Assembly: GCA_036652735.1 (NCBI GenBank)
Contig: JAVVVI010000039.1
Coordinates: 1 to 15,252, forward strand
Length of the DNA stretch: 15,252 nucleotides
Source of the DNA: JAGOGN01 sp036652735
Lineage (GTDB): Bacteria; Bacillota; Clostridia; Lachnospirales; Lachnospiraceae
Direction: 5' to 3'
The notes beneath the pieces are model-generated. The model was not told the origin of the DNA. It made no database searches and worked only from the letters and a program-made list of their open reading frames with translations. Below, piece after piece: positions 1-7,251 of the stretch (the first letter of the stretch is position 1; each line of letters opens with the position of its first letter). Made by a program: the position numbers and the translations under genes.

Positions 1-43
1 CATCTACAGGATTTAACTTCCAATTTGTTAGTTTCTCTTATTT

Positions 44-81
44 AAAAAACAGCGACAACTCCTCTACGAAATTGTCGCTGT
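44..81 (-). terminator. Rho-independent terminator of the greA-lysS transcript
   Basis: The arms ACAGCGACAA (49-58) and TTGTCGCTGT (72-81) form a perfect 10-bp stem around a 13-base loop. On the minus strand the stem is followed by a run of six T (positions 49 to 44). It lies about 65 bases beyond the lysS stop codon, the right place to end this operon. Confidence 0.9.
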
Positions 82-146
82 AACTTTTATAAATTATGCG
101 TTTTTTTACTTCTGCACAAATACCTACATCATTTAGTATAAATATC

Positions 147-2087
147 CTAGTAAAGTTTTGCTCCCGCCGGAATTCTATCATCCACCATCAATAGGTTCAG
201 ACCTTCTTTTCCATCTTCCTCGTGGACTGCTGAAATCAGCATTCCACAAGAATCAATTCCCATCATCGATCTTGGTGGCAGATTAGTGATTGCGATACAA
301 GTTTTCCCAACCAATTCTTCTGGCTCATAATACTCATGAATTCCGCTTAGAATCACTCTGTCTGTACCGGAACCATCATACAAAACAAATTTCAACAACT
401 TCTTGCTCTTCGGTACTGCTTCACAAGATTTCACCTTCACAGCTCTATAATCAGACTTTGCAAATGTATCAAAATCTACCATTTCTTCAAAAAGTGGCTC
501 TATTTTCACTTTAGAAAAATCAATCTTTTCTTTCACTGTTTCAATCTGAACTGGAGCAACATTTTCCTCTTTTTTAGAAGTTTCAGAACTACCCAGGCTC
601 TTCATCGTCGGGAATAGTAATACATCCCTAATTGCAGCCGAATTGGTCATCAGCATCACAAGTCTATCAATTCCAAAACCAATTCCCCCTGTTGGTGGCA
701 TTCCTACACAAAGTGCATTTAAAAAGTCTTCATCTATACTATTAGCTTCCTCATCACCCTGTGCTTTCAGTTCTTCCTGCGCTTCAAATCGCTCACGCTG
801 ATCAATTGGATCATTTAACTCTGAGTAAGCGTTTGCCATCTCCCATCCATTGATGTATAGCTCGAACCGCTCAACATATTCCGGATTTTCAGGTTTTTTC
901 TTGGTTAATGGGGATGTTTCAATGGGATGATCCATTATAAATGTAGGCTGAATCAAATGATCTTCCACAAATTCATCAAAAAGCAAGTTTAAAATATCAC
1001 CCTTTTTATGTCTTGTCTCATATTCAACATGAAGCTTGTCTGCCAGTGCTTTTGCTTCTTCTGTTGTCTTGATTTGATCAAAATCAATATCTGCATATTT
1101 CTTTACTGCATCCACCATAGTCATCCGTTCAAATGGCTTGGATAAATCAATGGTCTGCTCACCATACTGAATCACACTGCCTCCGCAAACTGTTTCTGCA
1201 ATATGCCTGTACAGATTTTCTGATAAATCCATCATGCCATGATAATCTGTATATGCCTGATATAATTCCATCAATGTAAATTCAGGATTATGTTTGGTAT
1301 CAATTCCTTCATTTCGAAAAACACGTCCAATCTCATAGACACGTTCCATTCCACCTACAATAAGACGCTTTAAGTACAATTCCAAGGAGATTCTTAAGTG
1401 TATATCCTCATTTAATGCATTAAAATGTGTGTCAAAAGGGCGTGCTGCCGCTCCCCCGGCATTTTGTACAAGAAATGGCGTCTCCACCTCCATAAATCCC
1501 TGCTCATCTAAGTATTTACGAATTGTACTTAAAATCTTAGAGCGATTAATAAAGGTTTCTTTGGCTTCTGCATTCATAATCAAATCTACATATCTTTGTC
1601 TATAACGAATATCTGTATTGGTTAATCCATGGAATTTCTCCGGTAAGATCTGAAGACTCTTTGAAAGTAATACAATTTTAGAAGCATGTATGGATATCTC
1701 TTCTGTCTTTGTCTTAAACACTTCTCCCGTTAATCCAATAATATCTCCCACATCATATTTTTTAAAATCAGCATATGATTCCTCTCCTATACTATCTCTT
1801 GCCACATAGGACTGAATATTGCCTTTTAAATCCTGAATATTAACAAACGAAGCTTTTCCCATAAGACGCTTGGACATAACTCGTCCTGCCACGCTGACCT
1901 GCTTTCCTTCTAACGTTTCAAAGTTTTCCTTGATTTCAGCACTGTGATGTGTTACCTCATATTTCGTAATCAAAAATGGATTCTTACCTCCATCTTGAAG
2001 TTCTTTTAACTTGTCACGGCGAACCTGTAATAAATGGTTTAAATCGGGTTCCTGATTCTGTGGATTATTCTTATTTTGTCCAGCCAT
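147..2087 (-). CDS. lysS: Lysyl-tRNA synthetase, class II, with C-terminal Trbp111/EMAP-type tRNA-binding domain
   Basis: Attaches lysine to tRNA-Lys in the cytoplasm. The 646 residues show an N-terminal anticodon-binding OB fold (about 60-145) and the class II catalytic core (about 160-495). Motif 1 is near MEVETPFL (199-206), motif 2 is the stretch 251-276 with YEIGRVFRNEG, and motif 3 is GIGFGIDRLVML (468-479). Bacterial LysRS usually ends about there, near 500 residues. This protein continues through a charged linker (500-535) into a second OB fold (about 540-646) with the signature of Trbp111 and the MetRS C-terminus: ILSGI (579-583), ELVGK (591-595), TNLPPRSMMGI (601-611) and CGMLIS (614-619). 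That domain is known to bind tRNA or dimerise in its families; the same role here is inferred. The ATG has an AGAGG site upstream and lies 17 bases past the greA stop, so the two genes are cotranscribed. Confidence 0.96.
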   Translation of the reverse strand: MAGQNKNNPQNQEPDLNHLLQVRRDKLKELQDGGKNPFLITKYEVTHHSAEIKENFETLEGKQVSVAGRVMSKRLMGKASFVNIQDLKGNIQSYVARDSIGEESYADFKKYDVGDIIGLTGEVFKTKTEEISIHASKIVLLSKSLQILPEKFHGLTNTDIRYRQRYVDLIMNAEAKETFINRSKILSTIRKYLDEQGFMEVETPFLVQNAGGAAARPFDTHFNALNEDIHLRISLELYLKRLIVGGMERVYEIGRVFRNEGIDTKHNPEFTLMELYQAYTDYHGMMDLSENLYRHIAETVCGGSVIQYGEQTIDLSKPFERMTMVDAVKKYADIDFDQIKTTEEAKALADKLHVEYETRHKKGDILNLLFDEFVEDHLIQPTFIMDHPIETSPLTKKKPENPEYVERFELYINGWEMANAYSELNDPIDQRERFEAQEELKAQGDEEANSIDEDFLNALCVGMPPTGGIGFGIDRLVMLMTNSAAIRDVLLFPTMKSLGSSETSKKEENVAPVQIETVKEKIDFSKVKIEPLFEEMVDFDTFAKSDYRAVKVKSCEAVPKSKKLLKFVLYDGSGTDRVILSGIHEYYEPEELVGKTCIAITNLPPRSMMGIDSCGMLISAVHEEDGKEGLNLLMVDDRIPAGAKLY

Positions 2088-2104
2088 AGGAATGACCTCT
2101 CTTT

Positions 2105-2584
2105 CTAATTTGCTCGTTGTATCTCCAATATCTTATAAGACAGTGTACCTGCCTGGGTATCAACACTTACTGTATCACCAACTTTTGCACCTAACAGTGC
2201 TTTTCCTACCGGTGATTCATTGGATATTTTGCCCTCCAAACTACTTGCTTCCGTAGAACCTACCAGTCGATAGGTTAACTCTTCTTCAAACTCACAGTCA
2301 TATAGCTTAACCATACAACCTACATTAATTTTATTCAGATCTACTTCCTCTTCAACTACCACTTCCACGTTCTTTAAAATCTTCTCAATCTCTTCTATTC
2401 TTGCCTCAATATCTCGTTGTTCGTCCTTTGCAGCATCATATTCCGCATTCTCCGATAAATCGCCTTGCTCTCTCGCTTCTTTAATTTTCTGAGATACTTC
2501 CTTACGTTTGACCACCTTTAAGTCCTGAATCTCTGTTTCAAGCTTCTGCAGGCCTGCATAAGTTAAAAGTTTTTTTTCCTCCAT
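2105..2584 (-). CDS. greA: Transcription elongation factor GreA
   Basis: Enters the secondary channel of RNA polymerase and stimulates cleavage of backtracked RNA, rescuing stalled complexes. The 159 residues match the family length. The N-terminal coiled coil spans about 12-75 and its tip carries GDLSENAEYDAAK (41-53) with the acidic residues Asp42 and Glu45 that coordinate the catalytic metal. The C-terminal FKBP-like domain includes ISNESPVGKALLG (120-132). I start at the ATG at 2584, with an AGAAAGG site 11 bases upstream. An in-frame GTG at 2596 would add four residues, but the purine-rich site then directly abuts the start. It is first in a greA-lysS unit with a consensus promoter immediately upstream. 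Confidence 0.95.
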   Translation of the reverse strand: MEEKKLLTYAGLQKLETEIQDLKVVKRKEVSQKIKEAREQGDLSENAEYDAAKDEQRDIEARIEEIEKILKNVEVVVEEEVDLNKINVGCMVKLYDCEFEEELTYRLVGSTEASSLEGKISNESPVGKALLGAKVGDTVSVDTQAGTLSYKILEIQRAN

Positions 2585-2654
2585 CTTGTTACACACCTTT
2601 CTGTTTCTTTTCTATTTTATTATAGTAACGTACTTTTTCATTCATAATCTCAAC

Positions 2655-2683
2655 ATTATACTAAATTCTAATTCTTATGTCAA
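2655..2683 (-). promoter_or_regulatory. Perfect-consensus sigma-A promoter for greA-lysS
   Basis: Read on the minus strand, TTGACA (2678-2683) and TATAAT (2655-2660) are separated by exactly 17 bases. Transcription should begin near 2648, giving a leader of about 65 bases before the greA ATG. The -35 box overlaps the dusB stop codon (2680-2682), so the promoter begins inside the upstream gene. No terminator separates dusB from greA, so read-through from the birA-dusB group is likely as well. Confidence 0.85.
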
Positions 2684-3651
2684 TTATATGATTGTACTTC
2701 CTCAAATAATTCCTGTAATTGAAAATATGTCTCGATTTCATTAATTCTTACCCTAAGCTTTGCAGAATTTTTGTATCCGCTTGTATACCATGCTGCATGC
2801 TTTCTGATTTCTCTCATTCCGGTATATTCACCCTTTTCATCCATCAAGAGCCGTCCATGACGTAAAATCATATCTGTCACTTCCTGAATCGTTGGTCGGT
2901 CTGTGATTTTTCCGGTTTCCTCATATTGTAATATCTGGTAAAATATCCAGGGATTTCCTCTGGCTGCACGGCCTATCATAATGCCATCACATCCGGTAAT
3001 CTTTTGTAATTCATGCGCTGTCCTAGCATCTGTCACATCCCCATTCCCAATTACCGGTATCTTTACTGCTTCTTTTACCTGACGGATAATCTCCCAATCT
3101 GCCTGTCCTGAATAATACTGCTCTCTTGTTCTTCCATGAACTGCCACTGCTGCCGCCCCTGATGCTTCCGCTATTTTGGCAATTTCTACTGCATTGATGT
3201 GTAAATCATCAAACCCTTTTCTGATTTTTATCGTTACGGGTTTTTTTATTGCCTGTACTGTTTTTTTTATGATTTCTTCCACAAGCCTTGGATTTTTCAT
3301 AAGTGCGGAACCTTCCCCGTTATTGACAACTTTGGGTACCGGACATCCCATATTCAGATCTAAGATATCAAATGGCCGTTCTTCAATTTGCTTTGCCATC
3401 TCACTAATTATATCCGGATCTGAACCAAATAACTGCAATGATACCGGATGCTCCAATTCATCAATCTTTAATAGACCAATCGTATTCTTGTTCTGATATT
3501 GAATCGCCTTTGCACTTACCATCTCCGTGCACAACAATCCTGCTCCCTGCTCTTTACATAATAGTCGAAAGGGCAGGTCCGTAACACCTGCCATTGGTGC
3601 CAGTATTAAATTATTCTCCAATTCCACTGTTCCAATTCGTAATTTTTTCAT
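2680..3651 (-). CDS. dusB: tRNA-dihydrouridine synthase (DusB type)
   Basis: FMN-dependent reduction of uridine to dihydrouridine in the D-loop of tRNA. The 323 residues show the TIM-barrel start LILAPMAGVTDLPFR (15-29) and LNMGCPVPKVVNNGEGSALM (99-118), with Cys103 as the conserved proton donor. IKIRKG (141-146), VHGRTREQYYSG (171-182) and the FMN phosphate-binding IGNGDV and MIGRAARGNPWIF (225-237) are also present. The ATG at 3651 follows a GGGG/GAGG site that touches the coaX stop codon; only nine bases separate the stop and the start, so translation is probably coupled. The subgroup call (DusB) rests on overall similarity to Firmicute proteins; which uridine it modifies cannot be read from the sequence. 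Confidence 0.93.
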   Translation of the reverse strand: MKKLRIGTVELENNLILAPMAGVTDLPFRLLCKEQGAGLLCTEMVSAKAIQYQNKNTIGLLKIDELEHPVSLQLFGSDPDIISEMAKQIEERPFDILDLNMGCPVPKVVNNGEGSALMKNPRLVEEIIKKTVQAIKKPVTIKIRKGFDDLHINAVEIAKIAEASGAAAVAVHGRTREQYYSGQADWEIIRQVKEAVKIPVIGNGDVTDARTAHELQKITGCDGIMIGRAARGNPWIFYQILQYEETGKITDRPTIQEVTDMILRHGRLLMDEKGEYTGMREIRKHAAWYTSGYKNSAKLRVRINEIETYFQLQELFEEVQSYN

Positions 3652-3660
3652 CCTCGTCCC

Positions 3661-4434
3661 CTAGAGCTTAAACTGTTTATCATAAATTATTCGCATTCCC
3701 TGTAATGTAAGATTGGTATTGTATATATCAATGCAGGTTGTCTCTCTTGCAATTATATTACCTAGACCGCCTGTAGCCACTACTTTTATGTTTGCATATC
3801 CGGATTCTTTCTTCATATGTTGCACAATATACTCCGTTTGCCCAATCTGACCATAAACCAATCCCGCCTGCATACTGCTAATTGTTTCTTTTGCAAGAAT
3901 ACTATCCGGTTTCTTAATCTCTATTTCAGGAAGCTTTGCTGCTTCCTTCCAGAGTGCCTGGGCACTGGTTCTTATTCCGGGTGCTGTTACTCCTGCCACA
4001 AAAGCCCCACTTCCATCTACCAGATCATAGGTTGTAGCCGTACCAAAGTCAATCACCAACACCGGACCACCATATAATTCATATGCTGCAACTGCATCTA
4101 CAATTCGATCTGCTCCAATCTGCCTTGGATTTTCCGTTACAATTCGAATTCCCGTCTTGATTCCCGGTTCTACAACAATTGGTTTAATATTAAAATACTT
4201 ACGCAGTGCATTGTAAAGGGAATGCATCACGTTTGGTACTACACTTGCAACAATGATACTGTCTATATCCGGTATTACAATATGATTATGCTCAAGCAGA
4301 TTACAAATATCAATTCCAAATTCATCGCTGGTCCTCTGAAGCTTTGTAGTCATGCGAAAAGTTGCTGTTAGTTGTTCTCCGTCAAATACACCCAGTGTTA
4401 CATTTGTATTTCCAACATCAATGGCCAATAACAT
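3661..4434 (-). CDS. coaX: Type III pantothenate kinase
   Basis: Catalyses the first step of coenzyme A synthesis, phosphorylating pantothenate. Members of this type typically need a monovalent cation and are not feedback-inhibited by CoA. The 257 residues match the family and show the ASKHA ATPase landmarks: MLLAIDVGNTN (1-11) with catalytic Asp6, the pantothenate-binding GADR (107-110), VLVIDFGTATTYD (125-137) with Asp129, GVTAPGI (148-154), and the late nucleotide-binding VVATGGLG (218-225). An AGGAGG site precedes the ATG. It lies 12 bases after the small acidic protein gene and nine bases before dusB, within one operon. With birA upstream this forms a small cofactor group. Confidence 0.95.
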   Translation of the reverse strand: MLLAIDVGNTNVTLGVFDGEQLTATFRMTTKLQRTSDEFGIDICNLLEHNHIVIPDIDSIIVASVVPNVMHSLYNALRKYFNIKPIVVEPGIKTGIRIVTENPRQIGADRIVDAVAAYELYGGPVLVIDFGTATTYDLVDGSGAFVAGVTAPGIRTSAQALWKEAAKLPEIEIKKPDSILAKETISSMQAGLVYGQIGQTEYIVQHMKKESGYANIKVVATGGLGNIIARETTCIDIYNTNLTLQGMRIIYDKQFKL

Positions 4435-4446
4435 GATGCCCGCCTC

Positions 4447-4782
4447 CTATTCCTCATCTGTAATTCCCAGATAAAAGATCTTGTAAAATAATTCCAGGGA
4501 TTCCAATAGTTCCTGTTTTTCTTTTTGGATTTCCTTTATCTTCAGTGCACTCCCTATTTCATCATAAAGCAAATCTTCTTCGTCCGCCTCCGTTACCAGG
4601 TTTAGCTCGCCTTCCTCTGAGAATTCCAGCTTTAAGATTCCTCCAATTTCTTCTGAAAAAAGAACACACATAATCTTCAATTCATCTTTAATGCTTGTGG
4701 GAAGTCCTTCCAGTTCTTCATTCAAATAATACTTCTTTTCATATGCATTTGATACACACAATACAAATGTCCCCTGCTCCAT
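4447..4782 (-). CDS. Small acidic conserved protein, function unknown (resembles DUF6145)
   Basis: A 111-residue, strongly acidic soluble protein with no signal peptide or membrane segment. It has two visible parts: an N-terminal part with alternating hydrophobic positions typical of beta strands (about 5-70) and a C-terminal helix rich in Lys, Glu and Leu (about 75-105). I see no catalytic motif. The pattern resembles a conserved family of Lachnospiraceae that I recall as DUF6145; I could not check this. The start is the ATG at 4782, which has an ideal AAGGAG (4789-4794) six bases upstream. An in-frame start at 4812 would overlap birA and lacks such a site. The Shine-Dalgarno overlaps the birA stop codon, so its translation is tied to birA. 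Confidence 0.75.
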   Translation of the reverse strand: MEQGTFVLCVSNAYEKKYYLNEELEGLPTSIKDELKIMCVLFSEEIGGILKLEFSEEGELNLVTEADEEDLLYDEIGSALKIKEIQKEKQELLESLELFYKIFYLGITDEE

Positions 4783-4788
4783 CTTTTT

Positions 4789-4794
4789 CTCCTT
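4789..4794 (-). promoter_or_regulatory. Start-deciding ribosome binding site overlapping the birA stop
   Basis: On the minus strand AAGGAG lies six bases before the ATG at 4782, and its AA is part of the TAA stop codon of birA (4793-4795). This fixes the start of the small acidic protein and suggests translational coupling. Confidence 0.75.
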
Positions 4795-5551
4795 ACACAT
4801 ACCCATAAACACCTCTTACAGATACTTCTCCGCTTGATATCTTACGTATCTCTCCATCCACCTCAACCAGTAATTCACCATCGGCATTGATTCCATGAGA
4901 GATGCCGCAATATGGTATTTGTGCCCCAATCACTTTTACTTTTGTATTTACATTCATACATTTTTCGTTGTATTCCTTCATTATATCCCTTAAATCTCCG
5001 GTTCTGCAAAAACGTTCATAATAATACTCCCAGGACTGCAGCACCTGCTCTATAATGTCTCCATGGCTAATGTTGGTAATTCCCTGTCTATAAAGTGAAG
5101 TTGCTATTTCGGCAAGCTCATTTGGAAATTCCTTATTCCCTACATTAATCCCTGCACCAATAATAAGATAACGTATTCCATCCACATCAGCACTCATCTC
5201 CGTAAGAATTCCACATACTTTTTTTCCTTCCAGGATAATATCGTTTGGCCATTTAATTCCGGCAGCCAATCCAGTTGCCTTGCGAATTCCCTCTTCAACT
5301 GCCATTGCCATTACCAGCGTCAACCGACTTCCTTGATCCGGACGAATCTTCGGATGAAGGAAAAAAGACATATAAATGCCCTCTCCCTCTTGGGACAACC
5401 ATGTTCTGCCCATTCGTCCACGTCCCGCCGTCTGTTTTTTTGCAATAATCAAGAGATCTCTTTTTTCTCCTAAATTAGCCAATTCCTTTGCGGTATCATT
5501 GGTTGACGTAACCGTATCATATTCTATGATCTGAATGCTCTGTCTTTCCAT
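4793..5551 (-). CDS. birA: Biotin--[acetyl-CoA-carboxylase] ligase, monofunctional (no DNA-binding domain)
   Basis: Activates biotin with ATP and attaches it to the lysine of biotin-carrier proteins such as that of acetyl-CoA carboxylase. The 252 residues contain only the ligase part: TSTN (16-18 region), the biotinyl-AMP loop QTAGRGRMGRTW (40-51), KWPNDI (100-105), KVCGILTE (111-118), GAGINVG (132-138), and a C-terminal SH3-like domain (about 205-252). The N-terminal winged helix of E. coli BirA (321 residues) is missing, so it should not repress biotin genes itself. I start at the ATG at 5551, preceded by GAGGAAAG; an in-frame GTG at 5593 has no ribosome binding site. No clear promoter is visible in the 46 bases between it and the upstream terminator. 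Confidence 0.94.
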   Translation of the reverse strand: MERQSIQIIEYDTVTSTNDTAKELANLGEKRDLLIIAKKQTAGRGRMGRTWLSQEGEGIYMSFFLHPKIRPDQGSRLTLVMAMAVEEGIRKATGLAAGIKWPNDIILEGKKVCGILTEMSADVDGIRYLIIGAGINVGNKEFPNELAEIATSLYRQGITNISHGDIIEQVLQSWEYYYERFCRTGDLRDIMKEYNEKCMNVNTKVKVIGAQIPYCGISHGINADGELLVEVDGEIRKISSGEVSVRGVYGYV

Positions 5552-5597
5552 TTTAGTTCTTTCCTCTTCTTTATTTAAAGCCTTGCCCTTCACAGAG

Positions 5598-5630
5598 AAA
5601 ACCGGGATGCCAGTGCAGCATTCCGGTTTT
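5598..5630 (-). terminator. Terminator after the nfeD-SPFH pair
   Basis: The arms 5598-5610 and 5618-5630 pair over 13 bp (one G-T pair) around a seven-base loop, with a CCGG/CCGG core. On the minus strand it ends in TTTTCTCT, a short but adequate U-tract. It starts 25 bases after the SPFH stop and separates that pair from birA; some read-through into birA is possible. Confidence 0.7.
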
Positions 5631-5655
5631 ACTATTTATAACAAAAGAACCTTCC

Positions 5656-6588
5656 CTATAGTGCATCGTCTTCTTTTGCAATTTCCGTGATGGACTTTAC
5701 TAATCCGGCAATTCCCTGAATCTCTGACGGAATAATAATTTTTGTTGCTTTTCCATCTGCTGCTCTTGCAAATGCTTCCAAGCTCTTAAGCTGTAATACT
5801 GCGGCATCCGGTGCTGCTTCTTTCAGGAATCGGATTCCATCTGCATTCGCCTTCTGAATCTTTAAGATGGCTTCTGCCTGACCTTCTGCCTCCTGAATTG
5901 TTGCTTCACGCTTTGCCTGTGCTCTAAGAATTGCTGCCTGCTTTTCTGCTTCTGCATCTAAAATAGCGGATTCCTTCTGACCTTCTGCTACTAAAACTGT
6001 AGATCGTTTCTCACCTTCTGCTCTTGTAACAGATTCTCGACGTTCACGTTCTGCCTTCATCTGTTTTTCCATTGCATCCTGAATTGCAGTTGGTGGGATA
6101 ATATTTTTCAGCTCTACTCTGTTAACTTTGATTCCCCATGGGTCTGTCGCCACATCCAAAGATGCTCTCATCTTCGTATTAATGGTCTCTCTTGAAGTTA
6201 GTGTCTCATCCAATTCCAAATCACCAATAATATTACGAAGAGTTGTTGCTGTTAAATTCTCAATTGCCATAATTGGATTCTCCACTCCATAAGCAAAAAG
6301 CTTTGGATCCGTAATCTGGAAAAATACAACGGTGTCAATTCTCATGGTTACATTGTCCTTGGTAATAACCGGCTGTGGTGCAAAATCAACAACCTGTTCT
6401 TTTAAAATTACTTTCTTGGCTATCTTATCAATAATTGGTACTTTAAAATGTACTCCCACGCCCCAGGTATCCTGATATCCTCCTAAACGTTCCAAAACCA
6501 ATGCCTGAGCCTGTGGCACGATTTTCACGCAAGATGCAAGTACAATCAACACCAGCGCTACCAAAACTAAAATAAAAATCCATTGCAT
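5656..6588 (-). CDS. SPFH/Band 7 domain membrane protein (QmcA/stomatin-like)
   Basis: A membrane-anchored scaffold protein of the stomatin/prohibitin/flotillin superfamily, thought to form large oligomers that organise membrane patches. The 310 residues begin with a single hydrophobic anchor (about 3-20). The Band 7 domain follows (about 22-180; VPQAQALVLERLGGY at 24-38, PIIDK at 51-55, and a conserved stretch through 150-175). A long Ala/Glu/Lys/Arg coiled coil with AEGEK/AEGQ repeats (about 175-250) leads to a hydrophobic C-terminal region. I start at the ATG at 6588, with GGAGGG (6596-6601) seven bases upstream. An in-frame ATG at 6603 lacks a site and would place that Shine-Dalgarno inside the gene. 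nfeD lies 24 bases upstream; the two families are well-known partners. Confidence 0.92.
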   Translation of the reverse strand: MQWIFILVLVALVLIVLASCVKIVPQAQALVLERLGGYQDTWGVGVHFKVPIIDKIAKKVILKEQVVDFAPQPVITKDNVTMRIDTVVFFQITDPKLFAYGVENPIMAIENLTATTLRNIIGDLELDETLTSRETINTKMRASLDVATDPWGIKVNRVELKNIIPPTAIQDAMEKQMKAERERRESVTRAEGEKRSTVLVAEGQKESAILDAEAEKQAAILRAQAKREATIQEAEGQAEAILKIQKANADGIRFLKEAAPDAAVLQLKSLEAFARAADGKATKIIIPSEIQGIAGLVKSITEIAKEDDAL

Positions 6589-6612
6589 AATATAACCCTC
6601 CATTTAATTTTT

Positions 6613-7047
6613 TTAGTTCACTTTCTTAACAATTAATTTTACTCCTTGAATTGCATCTATAACAACCGTACTTCCAACGGCTATTAACACTGCATCCTCA
6701 GTACTCCGTGCCGTCCATTCCTGTCCATTTACAATAACCTGTCCCATTGCCTTCATATTGTCAATATCTTCCTGTACCGTGGCATTCTGACCAATGAGGC
6801 TCTCTGCATTTGTCTTAATTCGATCCTTGTTAATGTAACGAATAGCAATTGGTCTTGTTGCAAATAACATTGCAAAAGATACCAGTGTAAACAGTATAAT
6901 TTGAATTGGAAGATTTGCCCCACAAAGGTTGGCAATAAATGCAACAAGTGCTCCTCCGGCAAACCAAATTGTAGTCAGCCCAAGCGTTGCGATCTCAATA
7001 ATCACCAGTAGCACTATAAGGATTAACCATGTGACTGCTGCATACAT
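6613..7047 (-). CDS. NfeD-family membrane protein (short form)
   Basis: Partner of SPFH proteins. The 144 residues contain three hydrophobic segments (about 5-25, 28-43 and 47-64), with the glycine-containing turn WFAGGALVAF (28-37) and TRPIAIRY (64-71) that mark the family. A C-terminal OB-fold domain (about 84-144) begins with SLIGQNATV (83-91) and includes the GQVIVNGQEW stretch (102-111). The long NfeD form has an N-terminal serine protease domain; this protein lacks it, so a scaffold or regulatory role with the SPFH protein is inferred. The ATG at 7047 has a GGGGTGG site. The gene is first in the nfeD-SPFH unit. Confidence 0.9.
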   Translation of the reverse strand: MYAAVTWLILIVLLVIIEIATLGLTTIWFAGGALVAFIANLCGANLPIQIILFTLVSFAMLFATRPIAIRYINKDRIKTNAESLIGQNATVQEDIDNMKAMGQVIVNGQEWTARSTEDAVLIAVGSTVVIDAIQGVKLIVKKVN

Positions 7048-7096
7048 GTGATTCCACCCCTTCCTTAATCTCTGTTTTTATCATTACATGCATTTT

Positions 7097-7125
7097 ACTA
7101 TACTTTGTCATGCAATACAATTAAA
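7097..7125 (-). promoter_or_regulatory. Possible promoter for nfeD-SPFH
   Basis: On the minus strand TATAGT (7097-7102) has TTTAAT (7120-7125) 17 bases upstream. The -10 box is good and the -35 box poor. I saw no sigma-W-type pattern, which controls the comparable B. subtilis genes. Confidence 0.3.
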
Positions 7126-7151
7126 GAATTATAAAATTTTTATATCTTAAT

Positions 7152-7189
7152 AAGAAACCCAAGAATGCAGACTGCTATTCCGGTTTCTT
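7152..7189 (-). terminator. Hairpin between sleB and nfeD, likely sleB terminator
   Basis: AAGAAACC (7152-7159) pairs with GGTTTCTT (7182-7189), and the inner GAATGC/GC-ATTC segments can extend the stem with one bulged base. On the minus strand it is followed by the weak U-tract TTATT. The inner segment can instead pair with an upstream sequence (see findings). Confidence 0.5.
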
Positions 7190-7251
7190 TCCCGAAAAAA
7201 GTAGCCTGCATGATCCTGTTTATTCGTTTTGATTCGCTTGCTTCCTAGTTT

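Noticed and set aside
290..514. Plus-strand open frame of 74 residues inside lysS
   Set aside because: Antisense to a well-conserved coding domain, no ribosome binding site, no recognisable protein pattern.
2619..2653. Second TATAAT (2619-2624) with TTGAGA (2648-2653) upstream of greA
   Set aside because: The spacing is 23 bases, too long for a promoter; the perfect one just upstream explains expression.
3176..3496. Plus-strand open frame inside dusB
   Set aside because: Lies antisense over conserved dusB motifs; hydrophobic composition is a by-product of the opposite strand.
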